Shown here: positions 7,617-15,687 of the stretch, piece by piece
Position numbering within the stretch: position 1 is the first letter of the stretch
How the letters are laid out: each line of letters starts with the position of its first letter
Program-made: the position numbers and the translations under genes
Assembly: GCF_012113595.1 (NCBI RefSeq)
Contig: NZ_CP050831.1
Span: 6,014,001 to 6,078,000, forward strand
Direction: 5' to 3'
DNA from: Bacteroides faecium
GTDB lineage: Bacteria; Bacteroidota; Bacteroidia; Bacteroidales; Bacteroidaceae
DNA: 64,000 nt
Notes under the pieces: model-generated
The model's input: only the letters and a program-made list of their open reading frames with translations
Told to the model about the DNA's origin: nothing
Databases searched by the model: none

Positions 7617-8321
7617 ATGAAGAAAGTTATACATAAGGCAGATACAAGAGGACATTCCCAATACGATTGGCTGGATAGTCACCATACTTTCAGTTTCGAT
7701 GAATATTTCGATTCCGACCGTATCAACTTCGGTGCTCTCCGCGTACTGAATGACGATAAAGTTGCACCCGGAGAAGGGTTCCAGACGCATCCGCATAAGA
7801 ATATGGAAATCGTTTCAATTCCCTTGAAAGGTCATCTGCAACATGGAGACAGCAAGAAGAACAGCCGGATTATCACTGTCGGGGAAATCCAGACGATGAG
7901 TGCCGGAACAGGAATCTTCCATAGCGAAATGAATGCAAGTCCCGTAGAACCAGTGGAATTTCTGCAAATATGGATTATGCCGAGAGAACGGAATACGCGT
8001 CCCGTTTATCAGGACTTCAATATCACCGAACTGGAACGTCCGAATGAGTTGGCGGTAATCGTATCGCCCGACGGCAGTACGCCCGCTTCCCTTTTGCAAG
8101 ACACTTGGTTCTCTATCGGCAAGGTAGAAGCCGGAAAGAAGTTGGGATACCACATGCACCAAAGTCATGCAGGTGTATATATATTCCTTATTGAAGGGGA
8201 AATTGTAGTAGAAGGCGAAGTGATGAAACGTCGTGACGGAATGGGTATTTACGAAACCAACAGTTTTGAACTGGAAACATTGAAGGACTCACATATTCTA
8301 TTGATAGAAGTACCGATGTGA
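7617..8321 (+). CDS. Pirin-family protein (YhhW-like bicupin)
   Basis: The 234-residue protein has the pirin N-terminal cupin with metal ligands in HPHKNMEIVSIPLKG (HxH) and the downstream Glu/His region around MSAGTGIFHSEMN. A second cupin lies at about residues 150-230. Some YhhW/pirin proteins act as quercetin 2,3-dioxygenases and others as redox-linked regulators, so the activity here is undetermined. A GGAG motif sits 6 bp ahead of the ATG, one of the few recognisable Shine-Dalgarno sites in the window. It is followed after 31 bp by pdxH. Confidence 0.88.
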   Translation: MKKVIHKADTRGHSQYDWLDSHHTFSFDEYFDSDRINFGALRVLNDDKVAPGEGFQTHPHKNMEIVSIPLKGHLQHGDSKKNSRIITVGEIQTMSAGTGIFHSEMNASPVEPVEFLQIWIMPRERNTRPVYQDFNITELERPNELAVIVSPDGSTPASLLQDTWFSIGKVEAGKKLGYHMHQSHAGVYIFLIEGEIVVEGEVMKRRDGMGIYETNSFELETLKDSHILLIEVPM

Positions 8322-8352
8322 GAAATTATTAATTAGAAGTTACAGTTTGTAG

Positions 8353-8997
8353 ATGAGAACAAATCTAGCTGATATCCGACAGGAATATACCAAAAGCGGG
8401 TTGCGGGAAAATGAACTTCCCGGCGACCCGCTTTCGCTTTTCAGCCGCTGGCTGCAAGAAGCGATTGACGCAGAAGTAGACGAACCGACCGCTGTCATTG
8501 TGGGCACTGTGTCCCCCGAAGGAAAACCGTCCACGCGTACCGTGCTACTGAAAGGGCTTCATGACGGGAAGTTTATCTTTTACACGAATTACGAAAGCCG
8601 TAAAGGAAAGCAATTGGCACAAAATCCGTATATCTCCCTTTCTTTTGTGTGGCATGCGCTCGAAAGACAAGTGCATATAGAAGGAACGGCAGCCAAAGTT
8701 GAACCGGCAGAATCGGACGAATATTTCCGTATACGTCCTTACAAAAGCAGAATCGGCGCACGAATCTCCCCGCAAAGTCAGCCTATCAAAAGCAGGATGC
8801 AGTTGATGCGTGCTTTTGTCAGAGAAGCAGCCCGGTGGTTAGGGAAAAATGTAGAAAGACCTGCCAACTGGGGCGGATATGCAGTTACGCCTACAAGAAT
8901 CGAGTTCTGGCAGGGACGCCCCAACCGTCTGCACGACCGCTTCTTATACACCCTGCAACCGGATGGTGAATGGGAAATCAGTCGCCTTGCTCCCTGA
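8353..8997 (+). CDS. pdxH: Pyridoxamine 5'-phosphate oxidase
   Basis: The 214-residue protein has the family's FMN- and substrate-binding segments: PSTRTVLLKG, FYTNYESRKGKQL, and the C-terminal WGGYAVTPTRIEFWQGRPNRLHDR with the conserved Arg/His pair. PdxH oxidises pyridoxine/pyridoxamine 5'-phosphate to pyridoxal 5'-phosphate using FMN and oxygen. In an anaerobe it may work mainly in salvage at trace oxygen (inference). Length is normal. It follows the pirin gene in the same direction with a short gap. Confidence 0.95.
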   Translation: MRTNLADIRQEYTKSGLRENELPGDPLSLFSRWLQEAIDAEVDEPTAVIVGTVSPEGKPSTRTVLLKGLHDGKFIFYTNYESRKGKQLAQNPYISLSFVWHALERQVHIEGTAAKVEPAESDEYFRIRPYKSRIGARISPQSQPIKSRMQLMRAFVREAARWLGKNVERPANWGGYAVTPTRIEFWQGRPNRLHDRFLYTLQPDGEWEISRLAP

Positions 8998-9064
8998 TTT
9001 CGTCGATTTTTCTTGGCAACTCCAACTAGAATACGTAATATTGCAACTATAAAACATTCAGCTT

Positions 9065-9796
9065 ATGACACTGGATTATATCTATCACAGCGGTTTCGCC
9101 ATCGAAGCGGAAGGCGTGACTGTTATCATTGATTACTACAAAGATTCTTCCGAATCCGAACATAACCGGGGAATCGTACATGATTATCTCCTGCAAAGGC
9201 CGGGTAAACTGTACGTATTGGCTACCCACTTTCATCCCGACCACTTCAACCGTGATATATTGACGTGGAAAGAACAACGTCCCGACATTCAGTATGTTTT
9301 CTCCAAAGATATTCTGAAATCACATCGCACTAAAGCCGAAGATGCTTTCTATATTAAAAAAGGAGAAACGTACGAAGATGACACAATCCGCATTGATGCG
9401 TTCGGCTCTACGGATGTCGGCAGTTCGTTCCTGATTCATCTGCAAGGTTGGAGTATCTTCCATGCCGGAGACTTGAACAACTGGCACTGGAGTGAAGAAT
9501 CCACCGAAGCTGAGATACGAAAAGCCAACGGTGATTTCCTTGCAGAAGTTAAATATTTAAAAGAAAAAGCGCCAAACATTGATTTAGTACTGTTTCCGGT
9601 AGATCAGAGAATGGGAAAAGATTACATGAAAGGGGCAAAACAGTTCATCGAACAAATAAAAACTACTATATTTGTGCCCATGCACTTCAGTGAAGATTAT
9701 GAAGGCGGCAACGCGCTCCAAAATTTTGCCGAAGATGCAGGATGCCGTTTTATCAGCATCACCCGTCGGGGCGAAAGTTTTGAAATTACCAAATAA
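9065..9796 (+). CDS. Metallo-beta-lactamase-fold hydrolase
   Basis: The 243-residue protein starts with YIYHSGFAIEAEG and carries the metal-binding THFHPDH motif at residues 54-60. A later GD-containing segment (FHAGDLNNWH) and a C-terminal FVPMHFSED supply further ligands of the fold. There is no signal peptide, so it acts in the cytoplasm. It resembles the UlaG/YycJ-like branch of small MBL hydrolases, but the substrate cannot be inferred. It is followed after 13 bp by the DUF4468 gene and is likely cotranscribed with it. Confidence 0.85.
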   Translation: MTLDYIYHSGFAIEAEGVTVIIDYYKDSSESEHNRGIVHDYLLQRPGKLYVLATHFHPDHFNRDILTWKEQRPDIQYVFSKDILKSHRTKAEDAFYIKKGETYEDDTIRIDAFGSTDVGSSFLIHLQGWSIFHAGDLNNWHWSEESTEAEIRKANGDFLAEVKYLKEKAPNIDLVLFPVDQRMGKDYMKGAKQFIEQIKTTIFVPMHFSEDYEGGNALQNFAEDAGCRFISITRRGESFEITK

Positions 9797-9809
9797 ACAC
9801 ATTATAATT

Positions 9810-10955
9810 ATGAATAAATTTACGATTCTGTTTCTTACCCTGTTCCTCGCATTGCCGATGGCAATGAAGGCAGATTCTGCAAAAGACAAAAAAGACGATA
9901 CCAGGTATCTTGCTGGGGCTGTTCCCGAAGTGGATGGTAAAGTAGTATTCTCCAAGGAATTCCAGATTCCCGGAATGAGCCAGGCACAAATCTACGATAC
10001 GATAATGAAGTGGATGGACGAACGCCTGAAAGAAAATAAAAACGTCGACAGCCGCATCGTTTTTTCCGACGAAGCCAAAGGTACGATTGCCGGCGTGGGA
10101 GAAGAATGGATTGTATTCAGTTCCAGTGCGTTGTCTTTGGACCGCACATTAGTCAATTACCAGATTACAGTGACTTGCAAACCTGGAAATTGCCTGGTAG
10201 AACTGGAAAAGATACGTTTCACCTACCGCGATACCGAAAAATATAAAGCGGAAGAATGGATTACCGACAAATATGCGCTTAACAAAGCGAAGACTAAACT
10301 GGTGCGCGGATTGGCTAAATGGCGTAGAAAAACGGTAGATTTCGCAGATGATATATTTATGGATGTAGCCGTAGCTTTCGGAGCACCGGATACTCGCCCG
10401 AGAGCAGAGAAAAAGAAGAAGGAAGAAGAGCAAAAAGCTCCGTCAATCGTTGCAGCCGCAGGTCCGATTGTTATTGGCGGTACAGATGCGAAGACTGATA
10501 TTAAAGTGACAACTGCCGAACCTGCTCAGAAGACCGTTCCTGCCGCAACTCTTACTCCTGCTACTCCTGTAGGCAAGGCTTCAGCAGATATGCCGGGTTA
10601 TACTGAGGTTAATTTGAAGCAGATTCCGGGTGAAGTATATGCGTTGATGGGAAGCGGAAAATTGGTTATCAGCATCGGAAAGGATGAGTTCAACATGACA
10701 AATATGACTGCAAATGCCGGTGGCGCACTGGGTTATCAGTCGGGCAAGGCTGTGGCTTACTGCACGCTTTCACCTGAGCAGTCTTACGATGCCATAGAAA
10801 AAGCGGATAGTTATACTCTGAAACTCTACGCTCCGAACCAAACAACTCCGTCGGCTGTTATCGAATGTAAGAAACTGCCTTCACAAACCGCTCCGCAAGC
10901 CGGACAACCCCGCACATATGTCGGTGAGATTGTGAAGCTCTTAATGAAAAAATAA
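9810..10955 (+). CDS. DUF4468 domain-containing secreted protein
   Basis: I place the start at 9810 (MNKFTILFLTLFLALPMAMKA), which gives a good signal peptide. A longer in-frame reading from 9672 would overlap the preceding gene by 125 bp. The 381-residue protein has a DUF4468 domain with TBP-like fold at about residues 30-170 (VDGKVVFSKEFQIPGMSQ onward). A charged linker with KKKKEEEQK follows at about 195, then an Ala/Thr/Pro-rich linker and a C-terminal domain at about 265-381. DUF4468 proteins are common in Bacteroidetes and their function is unknown. It probably lies in the periplasm. Confidence 0.8.
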   Translation: MNKFTILFLTLFLALPMAMKADSAKDKKDDTRYLAGAVPEVDGKVVFSKEFQIPGMSQAQIYDTIMKWMDERLKENKNVDSRIVFSDEAKGTIAGVGEEWIVFSSSALSLDRTLVNYQITVTCKPGNCLVELEKIRFTYRDTEKYKAEEWITDKYALNKAKTKLVRGLAKWRRKTVDFADDIFMDVAVAFGAPDTRPRAEKKKKEEEQKAPSIVAAAGPIVIGGTDAKTDIKVTTAEPAQKTVPAATLTPATPVGKASADMPGYTEVNLKQIPGEVYALMGSGKLVISIGKDEFNMTNMTANAGGALGYQSGKAVAYCTLSPEQSYDAIEKADSYTLKLYAPNQTTPSAVIECKKLPSQTAPQAGQPRTYVGEIVKLLMKK

Positions 10956-10969
10956 GGAAGATTGCAACA

Positions 10970-11347
10970 ATGGAAATAAAAAGTAAGTTTGACCATTTCA
11001 ATATCAATGTAACAAATCTGGAACGTAGCATTGCTTTCTATGAGAAAGCGCTCGGTTTGAAAGAACATCACCGGAAAGAAGCTTCCGACGGTTCGTTCAC
11101 ATTAGTTTATCTGACAGACAACGAAACGGGTTTTCTCCTGGAATTGACTTGTCTGAAAGAGCATACCGCTCCGTATGAACTGGGCGAGAATGAAAGCCAT
11201 CTCTGTTTTCGTGTAGCCGGTGATTATGATGCAGTCAGGGCTTATCACAAAGAAATGAATTGTGTATGTTTTGAAAATACTGCTATGGGGCTTTATTTCA
11301 TCAATGACCCGGACGACTATTGGATTGAGATACTTCCACAGAAGTAA
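10970..11347 (+). CDS. VOC-family protein, glyoxalase I-like
   Basis: The 125-residue protein has the two beta-alpha-beta-beta-beta modules of the vicinal oxygen chelate fold: FDHFNINVTNLERSIAFYEKAL and the terminal NDPDDYWIEILPQK. Candidate metal ligands are His9 and Glu121, with a Glu near 60 (FLLELTC) and His72 region (ESHLCF). It resembles lactoylglutathione lyases, which detoxify methylglyoxal, but Bacteroides lacks typical glutathione metabolism, so the thiol cofactor and substrate are open. It lies 14 bp after the DUF4468 gene and ends at a strong terminator. Confidence 0.85.
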   Translation: MEIKSKFDHFNINVTNLERSIAFYEKALGLKEHHRKEASDGSFTLVYLTDNETGFLLELTCLKEHTAPYELGENESHLCFRVAGDYDAVRAYHKEMNCVCFENTAMGLYFINDPDDYWIEILPQK

Positions 11348-11380
11348 TTGAAAGTGTGTTAAAATCCTCCAATTAATAAG

Positions 11381-11417
11381 ATTACCCCTGTTACAGCTAT
11401 GTGTGACAGGGGTAATT
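11381..11417. terminator. Terminator after the VOC gene
   Basis: ATTACCCCTGT (11381-11391) pairs with ACAGGGGTAAT (11407-11417) in a strong hairpin followed by TTATTT. It separates convergent genes and may act in both directions. Confidence 0.8.
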
Positions 11418-11451
11418 TATTTCAGAAGAGAGTGCTTTACTCTCTTATCAA

Positions 11452-11931
11452 TCATTTAATAAATACATAACAGACGCCTAAGATACTTGCTGCCACATAG
11501 ATACATCCGGGAGCAAACAGTTTACATAATAATCTTGTAAGAGGCATAGTGGAAAATGCCAAGATTTTGTCCGGAGTCTTCGGGTTGCATATAACTGTTA
11601 CCTTATCTCCTACGTGAGGTGTCTTTTGAGAATATAACTTATGAGAATAATCAGCCGTTTCCACGATAAAATCATATGTGGCTATTCGACGATGCATTTC
11701 TTTCTCTTCATCCGATTTATACTCCACTATGGGATAATTCGCAGTAATATCACCATCATCGCTACTATAAGTCTTAGTCTGTACCTCCACAACCCTTCCA
11801 TGCATCTTTGTTCTGCTATTCTTCATTATATCAACAAACATCATCCAGACCATCATCGTTCTTAACACCAGGGAAATTCCCTTTAATAGTAGTATAATTG
11901 CCGCTACACAAATAATAATATTGATTATCAC
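11452..11931 (-). CDS. Membrane protein with DUF3592-like domain
   Basis: The 159-residue protein has a transmembrane segment at about residues 3-32. A soluble beta-rich domain follows (RVVEVQTKTYSSDDGDITANYPIVEYKS through GDKVTVICNPKTPDKILAF), then a second membrane segment at 133-158. The pattern of a conserved NPKTPD loop between two membrane helices matches DUF3592-type proteins, whose role is unknown. It begins 5 bp after the small basic gene at 11937-12122 and is probably cotranscribed with it. Confidence 0.65.
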   Translation of the reverse strand: MIINIIICVAAIILLLKGISLVLRTMMVWMMFVDIMKNSRTKMHGRVVEVQTKTYSSDDGDITANYPIVEYKSDEEKEMHRRIATYDFIVETADYSHKLYSQKTPHVGDKVTVICNPKTPDKILAFSTMPLTRLLCKLFAPGCIYVAASILGVCYVFIK

Positions 11932-11936
11932 GATAT

Positions 11937-12122
11937 TTATTTCTTATGTCGATTTGCTCTTTTTTTACGGATATCCGCTTTCATCTTTGCTGCTCCCGAA
12001 CCGTGTTGTCCACGAATATAGGTTGCTTTCTTCGCTTTCGTTTTCACTTTTTCCTCTTCTTTGGGCTTATCTTTCTTACCTTTAAAGACGATTCCACCCA
12101 TCATTGCTTCTTCTATACTCAT
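11937..12122 (-). CDS. Small Lys/Arg-rich protein, 61 aa
   Basis: I start it at MSIEEAMMGG (12122). The minus-strand TATCTTTG at 12158-12165 would begin transcription near 12150, which leaves almost no leader for the upstream ATG at 12146. The product is an N-terminal helix plus a very basic tail (KPKEEEKVKTKAKKA, then KADIRKKRANRHKK). It has no membrane segment or Cys, and may bind nucleic acid or ribosomes (inference from charge only). It is the first gene of a pair with the DUF3592-like membrane protein. Confidence 0.6.
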   Translation of the reverse strand: MSIEEAMMGGIVFKGKKDKPKEEEKVKTKAKKATYIRGQHGSGAAKMKADIRKKRANRHKK

Positions 12123-12157
12123 ATAATATACATTATTAATATTCACATTTCCAACGG

Positions 12158-12194
12158 CAAAGATAATCCTTTTCTACGGATTTATTTATCTTTG
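12158..12194. promoter_or_regulatory. Divergent promoters for the small basic gene and the methyltransferase gene
   Basis: Minus-strand TATCTTTG lies at 12158-12165 and plus-strand TATCTTTG at 12187-12194. The two -7 elements are 21 bp apart, so the polymerases would compete for the same DNA. Confidence 0.7.
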
Positions 12195-12220
12195 CCGACT
12201 AAAACAATATATAACCGTCA

Positions 12221-12952
12221 ATGGCAACAACAATTCTTTCTGCAGAAAAGGACCCGATGGGAGCCGCTATTTCTGATTATTTCAATCATCGCAGAGCCGA
12301 CCGCTTACGAGTATTTTCTTCTCAATTCGAAGAAGATGAAATCCCCGTCAAGGAACTGTTCCGCAATATCCAATCCATGCCTGCGCTGGAACGTACCGCT
12401 CTGCAAATGGCGACAGGACGGATATTAGACGTGGGTGCAGGAAGTGGTTGCCATGCATTGGCACTTCAGGAAATGGGGAAAGAGGTATGTGCCATTGATA
12501 TTTCTCCGCTATCTGTCGAGGTCATGAAACAACGGGGAGTCAATGACGCCCGTCTCGTCAATCTCTTTGATGAAACATTTACTGATACGTTCGATTCTAT
12601 CCTGATGCTGATGAATGGTTCGGGAGTTATCGGAAAGTTAAGCAATATGCCCGATTTCTTTCAACGTATGAAACGCATCCTTCGCCCCGGCGGATGCATA
12701 TTGATGGACTCCAGCGACCTTCGTTATCTTTTCGAAGAAGAGGACGGCAGCATAGTCATTGATTTGGCCGGAGATTATTACGGAGAAGTTGATTTTCAGA
12801 TGCAATATAAGGATGTGAAAGGGGATACGTTCGATTGGTTATATATAGATTTCCAGACACTTAGCTTATATGCGTCCGAATGTGGGTTCAAAGTCGAACT
12901 GGTAAAAGAAGGTAAACATTATGATTATTTGGCAAAGCTCAGTCTCGCCTGA
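12221..12952 (+). CDS. Class I SAM-dependent methyltransferase
   Basis: The 243-residue protein has the Rossmann motif I ILDVGAGSGCHALAL at about residues 69-83 and the acidic post-I residue in VCAIDISPLSVE. Later motifs appear in SILMLMNGSGVIG and RILRPGGCILMDSSD. The substrate is unknown. The small-molecule type (methyltransferase 11/25) is more likely than an RNA or DNA enzyme because no target-recognition domain is present. It has its own TATCTTTG promoter and ends in the 22-bp-period repeat array at 12969-13048, whose last two units form a strong hairpin. Confidence 0.85.
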   Translation: MATTILSAEKDPMGAAISDYFNHRRADRLRVFSSQFEEDEIPVKELFRNIQSMPALERTALQMATGRILDVGAGSGCHALALQEMGKEVCAIDISPLSVEVMKQRGVNDARLVNLFDETFTDTFDSILMLMNGSGVIGKLSNMPDFFQRMKRILRPGGCILMDSSDLRYLFEEEDGSIVIDLAGDYYGEVDFQMQYKDVKGDTFDWLYIDFQTLSLYASECGFKVELVKEGKHYDYLAKLSLA

Positions 12953-12968
12953 ATAATCCAAGATTAAT

Positions 12969-13048
12969 ATAGTGACGGTATGTACTCCGGATAGTGTCGC
13001 CATATAGCCCAAATAGTGACGCTATCTTGTCGGGATAGCGTCACTATT
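12969..13048. repeat. 22-bp-period dyad array, ATAG-N5-CTAT type
   Basis: ATAG starts occur at 12969, 12991, 13013 and 13035, exactly 22 bp apart. The units are ATAGTGACGGTAT, ATAGTGTCGCCATAT, ATAGTGACGCTAT and ATAGCGTCACTAT, each an imperfect dyad. Units 3 and 4 are reverse complements and form the hairpin annotated as terminator. The period equals that of the arrays at 361-532 and 33094-33178. Confidence 0.88.
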
Positions 13049-13050
13049 TT
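13012..13050. terminator. Perfect 15-bp hairpin between methyltransferase and TlpA-like genes
   Basis: AATAGTGACGCTATC (13012-13026) and GATAGCGTCACTATT (13034-13048) flank a 7-nt loop, followed by TT. It sits between convergent genes and is built from the last two units of the 22-bp array. Confidence 0.7.
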
Positions 13051-13083
13051 CTGCATGCTATAATTCACCAAAAAGTATTTGTT

Positions 13084-13686
13084 TTATTTTAGCATTTCAT
13101 TAATCATCTGCACAAGGGAAGCAAACTCTTCCTCATTATACAAACGAGTCAATTTTACGATTTTACCTTCTTTATCTATCAATACATTTCTCGTTATGCC
13201 GGATTCGCGCAGGGCATATTTTGCGAAAATATCAGCTGCCGGATCCAATCCCAACGGGTAAGTGACTCCTGTAGATTTGGCAAAAGCAAGTACTTTATCA
13301 AGCGGTTCGTCACGGTCAATGCCAATCAACGCAAAATCAGCATTGCCTTTATGCTTCAGCCAAATATCTTTTTCAATAAATGGCATTTCTTTCCGACATA
13401 CACCACACCAACTCGCTGTAAACTGCAACATCACAACTTTACCCCGAAGAGAAGATAAACTTACCTGCTTGCCATCGGTCAAAGTTATCGTAAAATCGGG
13501 AGCCGTCTCTCCTACCCGAACGATATATCCTGTACTATCCGCTTCGGCGGTCAATGCCTCCGAAGCCACTTTCATGCTATCCGTTGTAGTTTCAGCACTC
13601 GCCGTTCCTTTCTTCTGACCGGAACACGCCAATATACTTATGGCTAAAAATGCCATTCCACACACATTCATAATTCTCTTTTTCAT
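13084..13686 (-). CDS. TlpA-like thioredoxin-fold lipoprotein
   Basis: The 200-residue precursor has a lipoprotein signal ending at Cys21 (SILAC). A Ser/Thr/Ala-rich linker follows and then a TlpA/AhpC-type thioredoxin fold starting VGETAPDFTITLTDGK. The redox motif WCGVC has Cys94 and Cys97, and the cis-Pro-like region is near GITRNVLID. It is a predicted periplasmic or outer-membrane thiol reductase or oxidoreductase. The partner is unknown. The closeness of WCGVC to the TlpA/ResA motif suggests disulfide reduction. A TATATTTG promoter element lies at 13712-13719. Confidence 0.88.
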   Translation of the reverse strand: MKKRIMNVCGMAFLAISILACSGQKKGTASAETTTDSMKVASEALTAEADSTGYIVRVGETAPDFTITLTDGKQVSLSSLRGKVVMLQFTASWCGVCRKEMPFIEKDIWLKHKGNADFALIGIDRDEPLDKVLAFAKSTGVTYPLGLDPAADIFAKYALRESGITRNVLIDKEGKIVKLTRLYNEEEFASLVQMINEMLK

Positions 13687-13711
13687 CTTCTTATAATCAT
13701 TAGTGAGACTG

Positions 13712-13719
13712 CAAATATA
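13712..13719 (-). promoter_or_regulatory. -7 element for the TlpA-like gene
   Basis: Minus-strand TATATTTG, 26 bp ahead of the start codon. Confidence 0.6.
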
Positions 13720-13738
13720 AAAAAAGTGCGTGACGTAT

Positions 13739-13768
13739 TTGCATTTTTAGAATAAATTCATACCTTTG
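13739..13768 (+). promoter_or_regulatory. Promoter of tRNA-Thr
   Basis: TTG (13739-13741), 19 bp, TACCTTTG (13761-13768): a textbook sigma-ABfr promoter about 20 bp ahead of the mature tRNA. Confidence 0.8.
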
Positions 13769-13788
13769 CACCCGCAAAAGAAAATAAC

Positions 13789-13862
13789 GCCTCTTTAGCT
13801 CAGTTGGCCAGAGCACGTGATTTGTAATCTCGGGGTCGTTGGTTCGAATCCGACAAGAGGCT
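13789..13862 (+). tRNA. tRNA-Thr (anticodon TGT)
   Basis: Acceptor arms GCCTCTT and AAGAGGC pair fully. The D arm AGCTCAGTTGGCCAGAGC, anticodon loop TTTGTAA with TGT, and T arm GGTTCGAATCC are all in place. The anticodon stem has one T-T mismatch (third pair). The CCA is not encoded. It is followed by a strong terminator. Confidence 0.95.
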
Positions 13863-13869
13863 CACTAAT

Positions 13870-13907
13870 AAAAAAGCTGTTTATCGATATGATAAACAGC
13901 TTTTTTT
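13870..13907. terminator. Bidirectional terminator after tRNA-Thr
   Basis: AAAAAGCTGTTTATC and GATAAACAGCTTTTT flank a 5-nt loop, followed by more T. It also serves the convergent EamA gene. Confidence 0.9.
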
Positions 13908-13922
13908 ATTTAATCCTTATGC

Positions 13923-14813
13923 TCAAGACTTCTGCCTACGGAATACGACTACGCTGACAGCTATCAAAATCAAAAGAATCCCAATCGCGCTATTCGCCGT
14001 AAAAAGCTCTTTGAAAACTAAAACTCCTATTACAACTGCTGTCAATGGTTCCATAGCTCCCAAAATTGAGGTTAATGTAGGTCCTGCATATTTGATTGCC
14101 TGCACCAAGGTTATATTAGAAATAGCAGTTGCCGGCAAAGCAAGCCCTAAAATTATCAGCCAAGTATATCCATCTGACACTAACTGGAGCCCGGAAGTAC
14201 AAAAAGCTCCTATAAGGTAAAAAACAGTTCCAAAGCCCATGACGTAACAAGTCAGCGCCGTAGAGTTTATTTGCACAGCCCGCGTTGTCCGTACTCCAAT
14301 AATATATCCTGCATATGAAAAAACAGAGACACAAGCCGCCACTAAGCCAATCATCGTATTACCGTTTTTTGCATCCAGCTCTCCCAATGAAAGTAAAGCC
14401 GCTCCCAGCAAAGACATAAGAACAGCGAACATTACCCAAAGCGACTTCTTTTCCTGAAAGAAAAACATCATTGCCAAAGCAACTGCCAACGGATACATAA
14501 AATGAATCGTGGACGCCACACCACTGGCAATGTTCTGATAGGCAATAATCAAACTGAATGAGGTTACCGCCCGCAACAGACTTAATAAAAAGACAACTCC
14601 GAAGTCTTTCTTTGACAACCGGAAACTACACCCTGAAAATAAACCAAATGCCGTCAACACAACCGACGCCACTCCCCAACGATAGGAAAGCACCTCAAAT
14701 GCTGAAAAACCAGCTAACAACAGAGTGATAGAAAAGAACGGAGCAAGCCCAAAAGTGGAGGAGGATACTGCCGCATAAAGTATGCCTTTTATACGATTCA
14801 TGGATGCATTCAA
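13923..14813 (-). CDS. EamA/DMT-family transporter
   Basis: The 296-residue protein has ten hydrophobic helices in two homologous halves (EamA repeats at about 8-140 and 155-290), the layout of drug/metabolite transporters. The second half carries GPTLTSILGAMEPLTAVVIGVLVF, a typical EamA signature. It is probably an inner-membrane exporter of an amino acid or other small metabolite, with the substrate unknown. The TATCTTTG element at 14837-14844 gives a leader of about 17 nt to the ATG at 14813. An internal ATG (14801) is the alternative start. Confidence 0.9.
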   Translation of the reverse strand: MNASMNRIKGILYAAVSSSTFGLAPFFSITLLLAGFSAFEVLSYRWGVASVVLTAFGLFSGCSFRLSKKDFGVVFLLSLLRAVTSFSLIIAYQNIASGVASTIHFMYPLAVALAMMFFFQEKKSLWVMFAVLMSLLGAALLSLGELDAKNGNTMIGLVAACVSVFSYAGYIIGVRTTRAVQINSTALTCYVMGFGTVFYLIGAFCTSGLQLVSDGYTWLIILGLALPATAISNITLVQAIKYAGPTLTSILGAMEPLTAVVIGVLVFKELFTANSAIGILLILIAVSVVVFRRQKS

Positions 14814-14836
14814 CTAATTTCCGATATATTTCGATA

Positions 14837-14844
14837 CAAAGATA
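14837..14844 (-). promoter_or_regulatory. -7 element for the EamA gene
   Basis: Minus-strand TATCTTTG, 24 bp ahead of the start codon. Confidence 0.65.
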
Positions 14845-14876
14845 GCGAAAGAATCAGACATCCCCAGTCACATACT

Positions 14877-15530
14877 TTAATACTTTTCAATAATTGTATT
14901 TCCGAAGATATCTTTTTTAATGACCTTCCTATTTCCCTTGCTATCTTCTATTATTTGGTTACCAAAAATATCTTTCTTAAAAGTTGTCCTATTACCCTTA
15001 TTATCCTCAATTATGGTATTCCCGAAGATATCTTCCTTCACTGTCTTCCGATTACCGTTATTGTCTTCAATAATAGTATTTCCCAAAATATCTTCCCGAA
15101 CAGTTTTTCTATAACCATTATTGTCCTCGATTATAATATTCCCTAAAATATCTTCTCTTACAGTCTTGCGGTTACCTTTATTATCCTCAACAGTAAGATT
15201 TCCCAAGATATCTTCCCGAATAGTTTTTCTATTACCCTTATTATCTTCGATTGTGATATTCCCTAAAATATCTTCTCTTACAGTCTTGCGGTTGCCTTTA
15301 TCATCCTCTATGATAAGATTTCCCAAGATGTCCTTTTTAATCGTCTCTCTATTACCTTTATCGTCTTCAATAATGGTATTCCCGAAGATGTCTTTCTTGA
15401 CTGTCCTCTTTCCCTGATCACCCATCGAATATTCGTGATTCTCCTCGATAGCCCTTGCACCATAGCTCTTTGTCATATAAGGAGCTAAAACAAACTGTGC
15501 AACAAATAGAATGAATAAAATCTTTTTCAT
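14877..15530 (-). CDS. Secreted tandem-repeat protein (nine 20-residue repeats)
   Basis: The start at 15530 (MKKILFILFVAQFVLAPYM) gives a signal peptide. The longer reading from 15575 overlaps the promoter. After about 40 residues the rest of the 217-aa protein is nine consecutive copies of a 20-residue unit of the form RKTVREDILGNIIIEDNKGN, the last copy truncated. In DNA this is a 60-bp tandem repeat with synonymous drift. The alternation of charged turns (DNKGN) and beta-prone segments (ILGNIII) suggests a beta-hairpin or beta-solenoid. No family is recognised. It may be a surface or periplasmic repeat protein, possibly variable in length between strains. Confidence 0.8.
   Translation of the reverse strand: MKKILFILFVAQFVLAPYMTKSYGARAIEENHEYSMGDQGKRTVKKDIFGNTIIEDDKGNRETIKKDILGNLIIEDDKGNRKTVREDILGNITIEDNKGNRKTIREDILGNLTVEDNKGNRKTVREDILGNIIIEDNNGYRKTVREDILGNTIIEDNNGNRKTVKEDIFGNTIIEDNKGNRTTFKKDIFGNQIIEDSKGNRKVIKKDIFGNTIIEKY
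14880..15415. repeat. 60-bp coding tandem repeat
   Basis: Nine in-frame copies of a 60-bp unit lie inside the repeat-protein gene. Each contains a version of AAAATATCTTCC (antisense of EDILGN). Copies differ at many third positions, so the array is not freshly expanded. Confidence 0.85.
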
Positions 15531-15552
15531 AATGTTTTCTTTTGGTTTACTA

Positions 15553-15560
15553 CAAAAGTA
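15553..15560 (-). promoter_or_regulatory. -7 element for the repeat-protein gene
   Basis: Minus-strand TACTTTTG fits TAnnTTTG and lies 23 bp ahead of the chosen ATG. Confidence 0.55.
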
Positions 15561-15687
15561 ACACAGGAAAATCATACTTAACCGGTGAATTCTATAATCG
15601 TCAATAGGGAAAAGCCTAAAATTATTTAGTATTTTTACAGGAAAATCCGAATTTACTAAAAGCGAATGAACAACTTAAAATGAGTTT

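Noticed and set aside
9672..9809. 46-residue N-terminal extension of the DUF4468 protein
   Set aside because: It would overlap the metallo-hydrolase gene by 125 bp and hide the good signal peptide that begins at 9810.
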